Shown here: piece after piece, positions 17,703 to 26,471 of the stretch
Numbering within the stretch: position 1 is the first letter of the stretch
How the letters are laid out: each line of letters opens with the position of its first letter
NCBI RefSeq assembly: GCF_002367995.1
Contig: NZ_AP018207.1
Coordinates: forward strand, 806,001 to 870,000
Length of the DNA stretch: 64,000 bases
Origin: Calothrix brevissima NIES-22
Lineage (GTDB): Bacteria; Cyanobacteriota; Cyanobacteriia; Cyanobacteriales; Nostocaceae
Direction of reading: 5' to 3'
Program-made: the position numbers and the translations under genes
Notes under the pieces: model-generated
What the model saw: the letters and a program-made list of their open reading frames with translations, nothing else
Database searches by the model: none
What the model was told of the DNA's origin: nothing

Positions 17703-18032
17703 ATGACAGAACCAATTCCACCAATCACTCTACCACCATCCGAAAATCCCCAGCTTGAAGGCGAATGGTTACAACAACGCCTGCTGCGGTGGCTGGATAC
17801 AGAATTTCTGCCAGAAACAGTTAATCAAAAAATTTCTCAACGCGCCGCCCAGATTTTTGTCCGTCAACGCATGGAAGGAGAAAACGACCTTGGTTCCCTA
17901 GTAATTGCCATTGTTACAGAAATGCAGGCCTTTGATTTTTCTAAAAGCTTTTATGGAGAGTTTGCGATCGCCAACGCCGTCAGCGATCTACTCTTAGAAA
18001 GTTTGGGAATCGATCGGTGTTGCGGTCAATAA
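17703..18032 (+). CDS. Small conserved cyanobacterial protein, unknown function
   Basis: This 109-residue soluble helical protein starts MTEPIPPITLPPSENPQ and has a proline-rich N-terminus followed by three or four helices (WLQQRLLRWLDTEFLPE, ISQRAAQIFVRQRM, FAIANAVSDLLLESLGID). The composition is coding-like and it stands divergent from aat. I have seen similar cyanobacterial hypothetical proteins but cannot assign a role. Confidence 0.6.
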   Translation: MTEPIPPITLPPSENPQLEGEWLQQRLLRWLDTEFLPETVNQKISQRAAQIFVRQRMEGENDLGSLVIAIVTEMQAFDFSKSFYGEFAIANAVSDLLLESLGIDRCCGQ

Positions 18033-18101
18033 ACAAAGTCCATAGTCAAAAGTCCATAGTCAAAAGTTCAAAACCATTGACTATTGACCAATGACTATTG
18101 A

Positions 18102-18404
18102 CTACCAGCTAGACTTAACCACTCCGGGTAATAAACCTTCGTGCGCCCATTCCCGCAGGACGTTCCGAGATAGCCCAAAGTCACGATATACACCTCTAGG
18201 ACGACCTGTTACCCAGCAACGATTGCGGCGACGGTTAGGTGCGCTGTTACGGGGTAATTGTTGAATTTTGCGGTGAATTTCTAACTTTTCTAGGGGAGAT
18301 TCAGCATTTTGGAAGTCTAACTGTAATGCTTCCCGCTTCTCAGCATACTTTTCTACCAACTTAGCGCGCTTTTTCTCGCGCTCAATCATGCTCTTTTTGG
18401 CCAT
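18102..18404 (-). CDS. rpsN: 30S ribosomal protein S14
   Basis: The 100-residue protein reads as bacterial S14: [20 protein letters not shown] at the start, [20 protein letters not shown] in the middle and [11 protein letters not shown] at the end. It belongs to the long, zinc-free form; the CxxC pairs of the short form are absent. S14 binds the head of the 30S subunit. As usual in cyanobacteria it stands apart from the S10/spc operon. Confidence 0.97.
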   Translation of the reverse strand: MAKKSMIEREKKRAKLVEKYAEKREALQLDFQNAESPLEKLEIHRKIQQLPRNSAPNRRRNRCWVTGRPRGVYRDFGLSRNVLREWAHEGLLPGVVKSSW

Positions 18405-18501
18405 ACACTCTCTAATTTATTTAAAGACAGCATTTTCCATTCTACAGTTAGGACAGGTTTTTAACCTTAATTCCTAGCAATTCTAGGGCTGCTATTATAG
18501 C

Positions 18502-19191
18502 TTATCCTACTGACGTTGGCTTATTCGCACTTGGGCACAAATCTGCTAATTCACAAGCAACACATAAGGGAGAACGCGCTTTACACACAGCCCTTCCGTG
18601 ATAAATCAAGCGAATTGACCAATTTTCCCAATCTGCTTGTGGTAATAACTTCATCAAATCTCGCTCAATCTGAACGGGATCTGTATGTTTTGTCAAACCC
18701 AAATGATTGCTAAGGCGTTTAACGTGAGTATCAACAGTCACACCAGCATTAATTCCATAAGCATGAGCTAAAACCACATTAGCCGTTTTCCGCGCTACCC
18801 CAGGAAGCGTTAATAGTTGCTCCATTGTATTGGGAACTACAGAGTTAAACTCAGCAACAATCTTTCGACAAGCACCTTGAATATTTTTCGCCTTATTTCG
18901 ATAAAATCCTGTCGAACGTACCAATTCTTCCAACTCTGTCAAATCAGCATTAGCCAAGCTTTCAGCATCAGGAAAGCGAGCAAATAAAGCTGGTGTAACT
19001 TTATTTACTCGTTCATCGGTACACTGTGCAGACAATATTGTTGCTACCAATAGCTGCACAGGTGTTTCATAATTTAAAGAGCAAGTTGCATCTGGATAAA
19101 GACGCTGCAAGCGAGTTAAAATTTCTAGCGCTCGTTGCTTCTTAGATGGGGGTTTGCGAGTAGCAATCACTGGAACAATTTTTGTACCCAC
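18502..19191 (-). CDS. nth: Endonuclease III (DNA glycosylase/AP lyase)
   Basis: The 229-residue protein has the helix-hairpin-helix LTLPGVARKTANVVLAHAYG with the catalytic Lys, followed by VDTHVKRLSNHLGL containing the catalytic Asp. A [4Fe-4S] cluster motif, C-x6-C-x2-C-x5-C (CKARSPLCVACELADLC), sits near the C-terminus. It removes oxidised pyrimidines in base-excision repair. The GTG start at 19191 lies inside the end of rseP, giving a 25-bp overlap on the same strand, so the two are probably co-transcribed. Confidence 0.95.
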   Translation of the reverse strand: MGTKIVPVIATRKPPSKKQRALEILTRLQRLYPDATCSLNYETPVQLLVATILSAQCTDERVNKVTPALFARFPDAESLANADLTELEELVRSTGFYRNKAKNIQGACRKIVAEFNSVVPNTMEQLLTLPGVARKTANVVLAHAYGINAGVTVDTHVKRLSNHLGLTKHTDPVQIERDLMKLLPQADWENWSIRLIYHGRAVCKARSPLCVACELADLCPSANKPTSVG

Positions 19192-20264
19192 TCCAACTGT
19201 ATGGTTAATTGAGTAGTTTCTTTAACAATCAGGAAAATACCTAGACCTAACAGTAGCACCAAACCTGTTTGCATAACACCTTCTTGAATGCGCATAGGTA
19301 AGGGCTTACCGCTTAAACCTTCAATCAACAGAAAAGCCAGTTGTCCGCCATCTAAAGCAGGTAGGGGCAAAATGTTGATTATTGCTAAGTTAATACTGAT
19401 TAATGCTGCAAAGAAGAACAAACTGCCGGTATCATTTTGGGCAATATTAGCACCAATTTCCACAATTTTTACTGGGCCAGCTACTTGGCTTGCAGTTTCA
19501 CCAAAGTTAGTAATTAGCTGTCCAAAACCTTTAAAAGTCATCAGCACAATGCGCTGAAATTCAGTCGCACCAACTGACAAAGCTTCAATCGGGTTAGAAA
19601 TACGACGACGCTCAACTTTACCGTTGGGAGAAAGCTCAATGCCAATTGTACCGCCTTTAGATTTTGCTTCTGGCACCACAGTGAGCGATAGCTTTTGGTC
19701 ACCACGAGCAATTTCCAGTTCAACTGGCTTACCTGGACTAGTTTTAATTAAATCTCTAAAAGCGTCGATTTCTTGCAAAGAAGTGCCAAATTTTCTTTCA
19801 TTAGCGGCTATTATGACATCTCCTGGTTTAATTCCCGCATTTGCTGCTACAGGGCTAGCGCTTGGTGCTAAATGTTGAATAAAAATGCCAGGTTGACTAG
19901 CATGTCCTACACCAACAAAACTAACTTGTCCTACCAACAGCAAATAGGCAAATATTAAATTAGCGATGACACCTGCACTGATGACGATCGCTCTATCTAA
20001 TATAGGACGATTACGCAGCAGATTCGGGTCATTGGGGGGAATATCGCTATCAGGATCGTCATCAGGAAAGCCGACAAAGCCGCCCAAAGGAAAAGCGCGG
20101 ATAGCATATTCGGTTTCTGTACCTTGGTATTTCCAAAGAACCGGGCCAAAACCTAAAGAAAACCGGTTAACATGAATGCCCTGAGAACGTGCTGCAATGA
20201 AATGTCCTAGTTCGTGTACCAAGATCAAAACAGCCAAAACTGCGATCGCTGCTAAAACTGACAT
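19167..20264 (-). CDS. rseP: RIP metalloprotease RseP (site-2 protease)
   Basis: The 365-residue membrane protease has the zinc site VLVHELGHFIAAR (HExxH) in its first membrane helix, a PDZ domain (about 125-205, with IKPGDVIIAANERKFG) and the second active-site motif LPALDGGQLAFLLIE near the C-terminus. Four hydrophobic segments are visible. Site-2 proteases cut membrane-anchored anti-sigma factors and signal-peptide remnants within the bilayer. It overlaps nth by 25 bp. The ATG at 20264 opens MSVLAAIAVLAVLIL directly into the first helix. Confidence 0.95.
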   Translation of the reverse strand: MSVLAAIAVLAVLILVHELGHFIAARSQGIHVNRFSLGFGPVLWKYQGTETEYAIRAFPLGGFVGFPDDDPDSDIPPNDPNLLRNRPILDRAIVISAGVIANLIFAYLLLVGQVSFVGVGHASQPGIFIQHLAPSASPVAANAGIKPGDVIIAANERKFGTSLQEIDAFRDLIKTSPGKPVELEIARGDQKLSLTVVPEAKSKGGTIGIELSPNGKVERRRISNPIEALSVGATEFQRIVLMTFKGFGQLITNFGETASQVAGPVKIVEIGANIAQNDTGSLFFFAALISINLAIINILPLPALDGGQLAFLLIEGLSGKPLPMRIQEGVMQTGLVLLLGLGIFLIVKETTQLTIQLEWVQKLFQ

Positions 20265-20365
20265 AGATCAAACAAGATATTAAGCTATATACACATTTCC
20301 ATTCTAAAATGTGTCAATCGTTAGCATTGGTCTTTATACCCTGGAATTAAAGATTTTCTCTCTAA

Positions 20366-20455
20366 AGGTCAATAGTTAGTAGTCAGTAGTCAGTAGTCAA
20401 CAGTCAACAGTCAACAGTCCAGAAATTCTTGACAAATGACCAATGACCAATGACT
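20366..20455. repeat. Heptamer tandem repeat array
   Basis: Units of AGTCAGT and AGTCAAC alternate, then AATGACC, filling the gap between serS and rseP. The array ends at the serS stop codon. Confidence 0.85.
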
Positions 20456-21734
20456 ACAATACTTCCCTCCCTAAATAAGGTTGTAGGACTTCTGGTATTA
20501 ATACCGTCCCATCTGGCTGTTGATAATTCTCTAAAATTGCTGCCATAGTTCTACCTACAGCCAAACCAGAACCATTAAGGGTATGAACAAACTGTGTACC
20601 TTTTTTCCCTGCTTCTTTAAAGCGAATATCCGCCCGTCTTGCCTGGAAATCAATAAAATTAGAACAACTGGAAATTTCTCGGTATTTCCCTGCTGAAGGT
20701 AACCAAACCTCTAAATCATAGGTTTTGGTAGCAGAAAATCCTAAATCCCCCGTACATAAATTGATGACTCGGTAAGGTAATCGCAACCCTTGTAAAATAG
20801 CTTCTGCATTTCCTACAAGTTTTTCTAGTTCATCAAAAGAACTACTCGGATGCACAAATTTTACCAATTCCACTTTATTGAATTGATGCAGGCGAATTAA
20901 TCCCCGCATATCGCGCCCATAACTCCCAGCTTCGCGCCGAAAACAGGGAGTATAAGCACAATGGTAAATAGGTAAATCTTCCGCATCCAGAATTTCTCCG
21001 CGATACAGATTCGTTACCGGCACTTCTGCTGTCGGAATTAACCACAAATCATCATCAGCACATTTAAAGCTATCCTCAGCAAACTTGGGTAATTGACCGG
21101 TTGCTGTTAAAGACTCGCTATTTACCAAAATCGGCGGACTGACTTCTAAATAACCCGCTTCAATTTGACGCGCCAGCATAAATTGAATTAACGCCCTTTC
21201 CAACGCCGCGCCAGCACCGATGAGGTTGACAAAACGACTTTGGGCAATTTTCACAGCCCGCGCTACATTCAAAATACCCAGCTTTTCGCCAATTTCCCAA
21301 TGGGGGAGAATATTTGGGTTTTGAGGAATATATTCATCACCCCAACGCCGAACTTCTATATTCTCTTCTTCACTTTTACCAACGGGTGTAGACTCGCTGG
21401 GTAAATTAGGAAGTGCAAGCACCAATTGCTCAATTTCCGCTTTAATGGCTTTTTCTTGCGGTTCTAGTTCGCTCAATTGAGCCTTGACCGAATTACCCTC
21501 ATCCCGCAAAGATTGAATTTCTGGCGACTGTGCATCAATTCCAGATTTAATCTTTTGCCCAACAATCTTACCAATTTCATTACTCCGGGCTTGGAGTTGA
21601 CTGCGAGTGCCTTCCAATTCCCGTTGTTTTTGATTTAACTCTAATATTGGTTGAATATCGTATTTACCACTACGGCTATTCAAGCGTTCTTGAACTAATT
21701 GGGGATTTTCTCGTATTTGCTTAATATCCAGCAC
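20454..21734 (-). CDS. serS: Seryl-tRNA synthetase
   Basis: Starting at GTG 21734 the protein has 426 residues, the usual SerRS length, and opens (M)[20 protein letters not shown]. An N-terminal coiled-coil arm (about 30-105) binds tRNA-Ser. The class II catalytic core follows, with [20 protein letters not shown], the motif 2 [20 protein letters not shown] and motif 3 [20 protein letters not shown]. The upstream in-frame extension to 21824 adds 30 residues with no family match and was rejected. It charges tRNA-Ser with serine. Confidence 0.96.
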   Translation of the reverse strand: MLDIKQIRENPQLVQERLNSRSGKYDIQPILELNQKQRELEGTRSQLQARSNEIGKIVGQKIKSGIDAQSPEIQSLRDEGNSVKAQLSELEPQEKAIKAEIEQLVLALPNLPSESTPVGKSEEENIEVRRWGDEYIPQNPNILPHWEIGEKLGILNVARAVKIAQSRFVNLIGAGAALERALIQFMLARQIEAGYLEVSPPILVNSESLTATGQLPKFAEDSFKCADDDLWLIPTAEVPVTNLYRGEILDAEDLPIYHCAYTPCFRREAGSYGRDMRGLIRLHQFNKVELVKFVHPSSSFDELEKLVGNAEAILQGLRLPYRVINLCTGDLGFSATKTYDLEVWLPSAGKYREISSCSNFIDFQARRADIRFKEAGKKGTQFVHTLNGSGLAVGRTMAAILENYQQPDGTVLIPEVLQPYLGREVL

Positions 21735-21856
21735 AGATTTTTCTTTTATCTTTTGCCTAGTATTTCCTGCCAACACATCAGCATATCCTGATTTTGGTAT
21801 AACAGCACAGGATTTACAATACAAAATTTAATGAAATCTCGTATGTTGTCAAACCT

Positions 21857-21956
21857 AGCATGAAAATGGGCATGGGGCATTGGGCATGGGGCATGGGAAG
21901 GAAGACAAGGGAGACAAATGACAAATGACCATTGACAAATGACTCTTGACTATTGA
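21857..21956. repeat. GGGCATG heptamers and nonamers
   Basis: Units of GGGCATG/GGGCATT are followed by GACAAGG-type units and then by ATGACAA/TTGACTA heptamers. Three repeat families lie end to end between serS and the DUF3611 gene. Confidence 0.8.
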
Positions 21957-22532
21957 CTAAGGCTTACTAACCCGATTGAGTAGCCATAGCGATGCAATCA
22001 AGCCTGCAAAGTGAGCCATTACAGTATTGGTATTTGCTTGGACGACAAACATATCCAAACCGCTAATGAATGGTTGATTACCTTGAGGCGAAAAGATAAA
22101 TTGAGTTTGGGTAATTGCTCTGGCTGCTAAAGTTCCGACGATCGCCTGTGCGCCTAAAAGAGTCAAGAGAATTCCCACTAAATTTACCATCACACCTAGA
22201 CGCAATACTTGTATAGTTTCGCTTTTACGCGGTCGGTTGTTGGGATTACCAGATAAAAGTTGAGTACCTAGTCTGCTGTAACGAAAAGCTAAATAAATTC
22301 CTACACCCAAGGTAACTAGCCCACAAATTGCCAAAAAAATGCCAAATCCTGCTCCCGCATTATTACCTGTACTCCCAGGTCTTTGGCTAGAGATGGCAAA
22401 TAACAGCAAAATCACACCAGAAACTACACCTAATACCAGCTGTATCCAAAAACTGATCCAACCTATTAGGCGAAACTTCTGACCAATTGCTCGAATATTA
22501 GAAGACGATGTAATGTCAGGATTTTGCGACAT
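21957..22532 (-). CDS. DUF3611 family membrane protein
   Basis: The 191-residue protein has four hydrophobic segments and the opening IRAIGQKFRLIGWISFWIQL typical of DUF3611 proteins. The second pair of helices follows a basic stretch (NNRPRKSETIQVLRLGVMVN). As I recall, the plant chloroplast envelope protein TIC21/PIC1 belongs to the same family, implicated in protein or iron import; the cyanobacterial role is unsettled. It is a single gene with repeat arrays on both sides. Confidence 0.75.
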   Translation of the reverse strand: MSQNPDITSSSNIRAIGQKFRLIGWISFWIQLVLGVVSGVILLLFAISSQRPGSTGNNAGAGFGIFLAICGLVTLGVGIYLAFRYSRLGTQLLSGNPNNRPRKSETIQVLRLGVMVNLVGILLTLLGAQAIVGTLAARAITQTQFIFSPQGNQPFISGLDMFVVQANTNTVMAHFAGLIASLWLLNRVSKP

Positions 22533-22564
22533 AAGCTGTTACCAATTTACTAGGCACTTTTAAC

Positions 22565-22730
22565 ATATATGGGCTATGGGCATGGGGCATGGGGCATGGG
22601 GCATTGGGCATTGGGCATTGGTAGTGGCAAGAGTAATTATTATCTCAGATTTAGCCCCTCACACCTAGTTCATAGTTCTTAGCCCCTAGCCCCTAGCCCC
22701 TAGCCCCTCACACCTAGCCCCCATATTCTA
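22565..22730. repeat. GGGCATG and TAGCCCC heptamer arrays
   Basis: At 22569-22620 there are seven units of GGGCATG/GGGCATT, and at 22675-22725 five units of TAGCCCC. Between them is a short AT-rich spacer. Confidence 0.85.
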
Positions 22731-23124
22731 CGGTCTGCACTGGGATAATCATTGTAAAAAAAGTGTTTATTAACTTTTACAGACAAAATTGCATTTTACC
22801 TGTAAAATTTCATCGATGGCATCTTATGCTTAAGCAGTTCTAACCAGCTCGGCATCACTTGACACCAAGGTGTTGGCTTTGCCAATATCTTAAATCGCTC
22901 CTCACCACATCGTCTTGAGCTTGGGCAGGGATGCATTTTCTGTTTCCCTGAAACTCACACAATAGTCCTACAACTCCAACTGATGTAGGACAGACTTGTC
23001 TTGTCTACGTTTGTAAATTATGCCTAAGTAGCGCTATATCCTTACTTAGAAAAAAGTATCGCTATATACTGGCTACCAGCATTTTAGTTCTCACCCTAAG
23101 GCATTTTTTAGCCATTCCCTAACC
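22731..23124. other. Leader region of the PadR gene, no gene seen
   Basis: This stretch holds no supported gene. It contains a short palindrome (ACACCAAGGTGT) and must carry the promoter of the PadR-like gene at 23125. I recognise no riboswitch or RNA gene in it. Confidence 0.45.
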
Positions 23125-23472
23125 ATGAAACTTGAGGATATATATCAATTCTTTGAGAATCCTCCGCCAACTTACCTCTGTCAGGAACTAGCAGTTTGTT
23201 ACATTCTGTATGTTTTACTGCAAGGTGAATCTTACGGAACCGAGTTGATCCAGCGACTGGAGAATGAATATCCAACCTATCGGCTTTCGGATACCGTACT
23301 GTATAGTGCGATTAAATTTCTCGAAGACCAAAGGGCAATAGATGGATACTGGAAGAAACTCGAAGGGCGGGGACGCCCGAGGCGGATGTACCAAGTTTCT
23401 CCAGAATGGCAAGCTCAATCGCAAGATTTAGCTCGGCTTTGGCTCGAGTACATCAATCAACGAACAAAGTAA
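23125..23472 (+). CDS. PadR-family winged-helix regulator
   Basis: The 115-residue protein has a PadR-like winged helix: ELAVCYILYVLLQGESYGTE, then LIQRLENEYPTYRLSDTVLY as recognition helix, and a wing KKLEGRGRPRRMYQVSPEW ending in a short helix. PadR proteins repress genes in response to small ligands or protein partners. The circadian period extender Pex of Synechococcus is also PadR-like, but nothing here ties this gene to the clock. It precedes a CCB-like membrane protein gene by 59 bp on the same strand, so the two may form an operon. Confidence 0.85.
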   Translation: MKLEDIYQFFENPPPTYLCQELAVCYILYVLLQGESYGTELIQRLENEYPTYRLSDTVLYSAIKFLEDQRAIDGYWKKLEGRGRPRRMYQVSPEWQAQSQDLARLWLEYINQRTK

Positions 23473-23531
23473 CGAATAATTAATAATGAAATGAATAAGT
23501 CGCCTCCAATCAAATAGTACCTGTTTTAGTT

Positions 23532-24059
23532 ATGGATACTGCTATTCTGCCATCCACGTTTCTACTTACCTTGTTGTTGTCGGTTGGGCTGTTTTTCTTT
23601 ATTCGCGCTTCTACTAAAGAGCGTACTCAGACAGCACAACTGATCTCTGAGCAAGATGAAGCCACTTTGATGCCTCAACTGAAGGAGTATTTTCGCTCCC
23701 GTTCTTATCGAGTGGCAGCAGTAGATCGTGAACAAAACCAAGTGACTTTTGAAGGGTTTGTTAAACCAAGCTGGTTTCTAGCTGTGTTTTTAACGCTGCT
23801 AGCACTTGCTGGTTTAGTTTGTTTGTCTCTGGTTTTGTCAATACTTTTTCCGAGTGTTCGTAGCCTATTTTTTGGACTACTACTGCTCTCGCCGATGAGT
23901 GGTATTTTTTATTGGAAGAAAGCCGGAAGACTTGAGAAAGTGTCGCTCAAACTGGAATCAAACCCGAATCAGCAACAATCCTCAAGTAAAATAACTGTAA
24001 TTGCTCATCGAGACGAACTCACAGAGTTGCAGAAGGCACTACAGTTAAAAGCTATTTGA
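23532..24059 (+). CDS. Membrane protein, probable cofactor assembly of complex C (CCB) factor
   Basis: The 175-residue protein has an N-terminal membrane helix (LPSTFLLTLLLSVGLFFFI), a soluble stretch (EATLMPQLKEYFRSRSYRVA), a hydrophobic hairpin (about 77-125) and a C-terminal cytosolic part. The opening resembles cyanobacterial proteins annotated as 'cofactor assembly of complex C subunit B', which help attach haem c(n) to cytochrome b6. That assignment is from memory of the family and is moderately sure; the membrane topology is seen directly. Confidence 0.6.
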   Translation: MDTAILPSTFLLTLLLSVGLFFFIRASTKERTQTAQLISEQDEATLMPQLKEYFRSRSYRVAAVDREQNQVTFEGFVKPSWFLAVFLTLLALAGLVCLSLVLSILFPSVRSLFFGLLLLSPMSGIFYWKKAGRLEKVSLKLESNPNQQQSSSKITVIAHRDELTELQKALQLKAI

Positions 24060-24487
24060 TAAATTTTCCATTTCTGCACATCTTTTGGGTATGATATGCT
24101 GACTTCTGTCTAAATTTTCCGGAAACACACACTAGGAATCTGAAATTAGAATCTATAAGATGTCAGTTTCCCTACGATACGAGATCGTAGGGAAATAACT
24201 ATAGCAGTTGACAGAGTGTCCTGAACAATCTACCAAATAAACGTGCAATTTAGCTCCCGTTAGGAAACACTTTTCGCTGTATGCTGACTTCTGTATCGAT
24301 TGTGAAGCTATCAATCAACCCATGCAAACTAGCTTGGTTTGAAACAAGTCAATTTTCCCATTACCTGGAATAGCCCAACTGGCAACTCAGCTACAAAGTC
24401 AAATCAAACTTTTGCATAACGCGAGCAATTTTGCCAGTTAAATGATTGTCAGAAGTAACATTAAGGCGTAAGATAACCATTTGTAGT
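24060..24487. other. Intergenic stretch with a 12-bp hairpin and a 29-codon reading frame
   Basis: A perfect hairpin, TTTCCCTACGAT/ATCGTAGGGAAA with loop ACGAG, lies at 24167-24195 without a T-run. The phrase ATGCTGACTTCTGT occurs twice (about 24095 and 24282). On the minus strand at 24391-24480, seven bases after the DUF3155 stop, a 29-codon frame MVILRLNVTSDN... is open and coding-like; it may be a decayed gene fragment. Otherwise nothing is seen. Confidence 0.45.
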
Positions 24488-24805
24488 TCAGCGACTAGCT
24501 AAAGCTAGGGTTTCCTGACCGGCGGGAGGTTCTAATACCCTCAGGCTGGGAAACAAGAAATGGTTCTCTTCTACGTATTGAGCACCAAACAGTCCCTTTT
24601 CTGCCCAGAAATACCGGTCTGTGGTGTGTTCGTTCCGTTTCACAAGTAGCAACGCAGGTGGCGCGATACCTTCAGCTTGAATAAATTTTCTGGCTGCTGT
24701 CACAGGTTTTTCTTCGCCACTTTCGATGCTATATTGAGGCACATGCTCTAGAATTCGACGCCCTTCTTGGCGACGACGACTTTTCCGTTTCCGTCTCCTT
24801 GCCAA
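24488..24805 (-). CDS. DUF3155 family protein, TTG start
   Basis: The 105-residue protein begins with a very basic stretch (ARRRKRKSRRRQEGRRILEH) and continues VPQYSIESGEEKPVTAARKF, as in the cyanobacterial DUF3155 family; the function is unknown. The start decides here: a TTG at 24805 is preceded by GAGGAGG at seven-base spacing, an excellent ribosome binding site, and gives the family-typical MARRRK opening. An upstream TTG at 24826 would place that site inside the gene. The basic N-terminus suggests nucleic acid or ribosome contact, which is inference. Confidence 0.8.
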   Translation of the reverse strand: MARRRKRKSRRRQEGRRILEHVPQYSIESGEEKPVTAARKFIQAEGIAPPALLLVKRNEHTTDRYFWAEKGLFGAQYVEENHFLFPSLRVLEPPAGQETLALASR

Positions 24806-25086
24806 CCTATTTTCCTCCTCTTTCAAGCTATAGATTGTAGTGATAGCTACAAAATCCGTCGTAATTATATAAGTTCTAGTTCAAAAAATCAACAGTTTTT
24901 AAAGTATTGATACAACTTAAATAATCTCTTGAAAACAAGATAAATCAAAATTAGGGAATATATAATTCCCTGAGACAAAGCATTACTAAGAAGATTTAGT
25001 TAAGCTTTATTAAATGGGTGAGGAACAAAATAACCCTCTTCTTTAATTTACCCCCAATTTCTATAAACTAGAGCAAAATCTGAAAA

Positions 25087-26418
25087 ATGTTAATGTCTGC
25101 CAGTTCTGATTTTGTTGCTCTATGCCAAGAGCAAATAGCGCTATTGACCCAAGGGCTAGGAGCATCGTTGAGTATTGTCTACTTAACGCAAGAATTGGTG
25201 GATGCTCCCACAGGGGAGGCCAAACTAATTCCGGTGGTGGTATATCCAGAGACAGCTATATTACGGAAATTTGAAGGAACTGCTGATGCCAAAATGCCGG
25301 AAGAACTAACAGTACAAAATGTTTTGGCATTACCAGCGAATCAGGGAAAATTATTAACAGGTAGGGTAGAATCGACAAATTCATCACAGGAACCTGAGAC
25401 TTCAGAGGAATATTTACTGAGTGAAAACCAAATTGTTTTACCCTTAATTCATGAGGGTGTAATGATGGGTTTATTGGTAACAGGTAGGGAAGATAGAGCT
25501 TGGAATGAGCAGGAACAAAGCGAAATTCAAAGAATAGCTCAAACTTTAGCGATCGCCTGTATTTTAGATCAGCGTCGTGCCTGGTTACAGCAGCAATTGC
25601 ATCAACAACAAATCCTGCAAGAACAGCAGCGAGATTTGCTCGATAACCTCCTACACCAGTTTCGCAATCCCTTAACAGCCATTAGGACGTTTGGGAAGCT
25701 GCTAATGAAGCGCTTGCGGGCGGGGGATGCGAATCGGGATGTGGCTGGTAATATCATCAGAGAAAGCGATCGCTTGCAAGAATTACTGCTACAGTTTGAC
25801 CAAGTAATTGACTTAGCACCTCCAGATGTAGCACAGCGATCGCTTCCGGAAAATGAAGTAGTTGTAGAAGCTACCATTCATCAAGAAGCAAAACTTCCCC
25901 TGTTATTACCAGGAACAGGAGAACAAGCAACTGACTGTGCTTTAGCAGAAATATTAGCGCCGTTATTAGTATCGGCTAAAGCAATTGCTCAAGAACGAAA
26001 GCTGCAATTAATTACTAAAATTCCCCGAAACTTACCTTTAGTTCACGTTAATGTCAAAGCCTTGCGAGAAGTATTGAGCAATATTTTAGATAATGCTTTA
26101 AAATATACTCCCTCTGGCGGGAAAATTTTGCTTCAGGTAGGGCAAGAGCAAGATAATTTACAGGGAATTGCGATTAGCGACACAGGCCCTGGTATTCCCC
26201 CAGAAGATTTAGCACATATTGGCGAACGTCATTACCGAGGCGTACAGGCGCAAACAGAAATTCCTGGTACTGGTTTGGGATTAGCGATCGCAAAACAATT
26301 AATAGAGCAAATGCAGGGTAAGATTGAAGTCTTTAGCCCTGCAATTAATTCCACAATCGCCTCACCCAAGGCACCGGGAACAACTTTTATAATTTGGTTG
26401 CCAGAAGTTGAGAATTAG
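25087..26418 (+). CDS. GAF-domain sensor histidine kinase
   Basis: The 443-residue kinase has a GAF-like sensor domain (about 1-165), a DHp helix with the phospho-acceptor in LLHQFRNPLTAIRTFGKLLM (about 180-200), and a CA domain. The CA domain has the N box NILDNALKYTPSGG, G1 DTGPGIPPED and G2 GTGLGLAIAK. The second residue of the H box is Gln (HQFRNP) instead of the more common Glu. No membrane segments and no receiver domain are present; the cognate response regulator is not adjacent. The ligand is unknown. Confidence 0.88.
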   Translation: MLMSASSDFVALCQEQIALLTQGLGASLSIVYLTQELVDAPTGEAKLIPVVVYPETAILRKFEGTADAKMPEELTVQNVLALPANQGKLLTGRVESTNSSQEPETSEEYLLSENQIVLPLIHEGVMMGLLVTGREDRAWNEQEQSEIQRIAQTLAIACILDQRRAWLQQQLHQQQILQEQQRDLLDNLLHQFRNPLTAIRTFGKLLMKRLRAGDANRDVAGNIIRESDRLQELLLQFDQVIDLAPPDVAQRSLPENEVVVEATIHQEAKLPLLLPGTGEQATDCALAEILAPLLVSAKAIAQERKLQLITKIPRNLPLVHVNVKALREVLSNILDNALKYTPSGGKILLQVGQEQDNLQGIAISDTGPGIPPEDLAHIGERHYRGVQAQTEIPGTGLGLAIAKQLIEQMQGKIEVFSPAINSTIASPKAPGTTFIIWLPEVEN

Positions 26419-26425
26419 TCAAGGG

Positions 26426-26467
26426 TTGACTGTTGACTGTTGACTGTTGACTGTTGACTGTTGACTG
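26426..26467. repeat. Six perfect TTGACTG heptamers
   Basis: Six uninterrupted copies of TTGACTG lie between the convergent GAF kinase and SLH-protein genes. Perfect copies suggest recent amplification. Confidence 0.9.
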
Positions 26468-26471
26468 TTGA

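Noticed and set aside
20454..21824. Extended serS start at 21824
   Set aside because: The added 30 residues have no SerRS match; GTG at 21734 gives the usual 426-residue enzyme.
22565..22730. Possible CRISPR array in the tandem repeats
   Set aside because: Units are 7 bp and directly adjacent without spacers; this is a short tandem repeat.
24167..24195. 12-bp perfect hairpin as a terminator of the CCB-like gene
   Set aside because: It is more than 100 bp from the stop and has no T-run on either strand; kept only as a hairpin in the intergenic entry.
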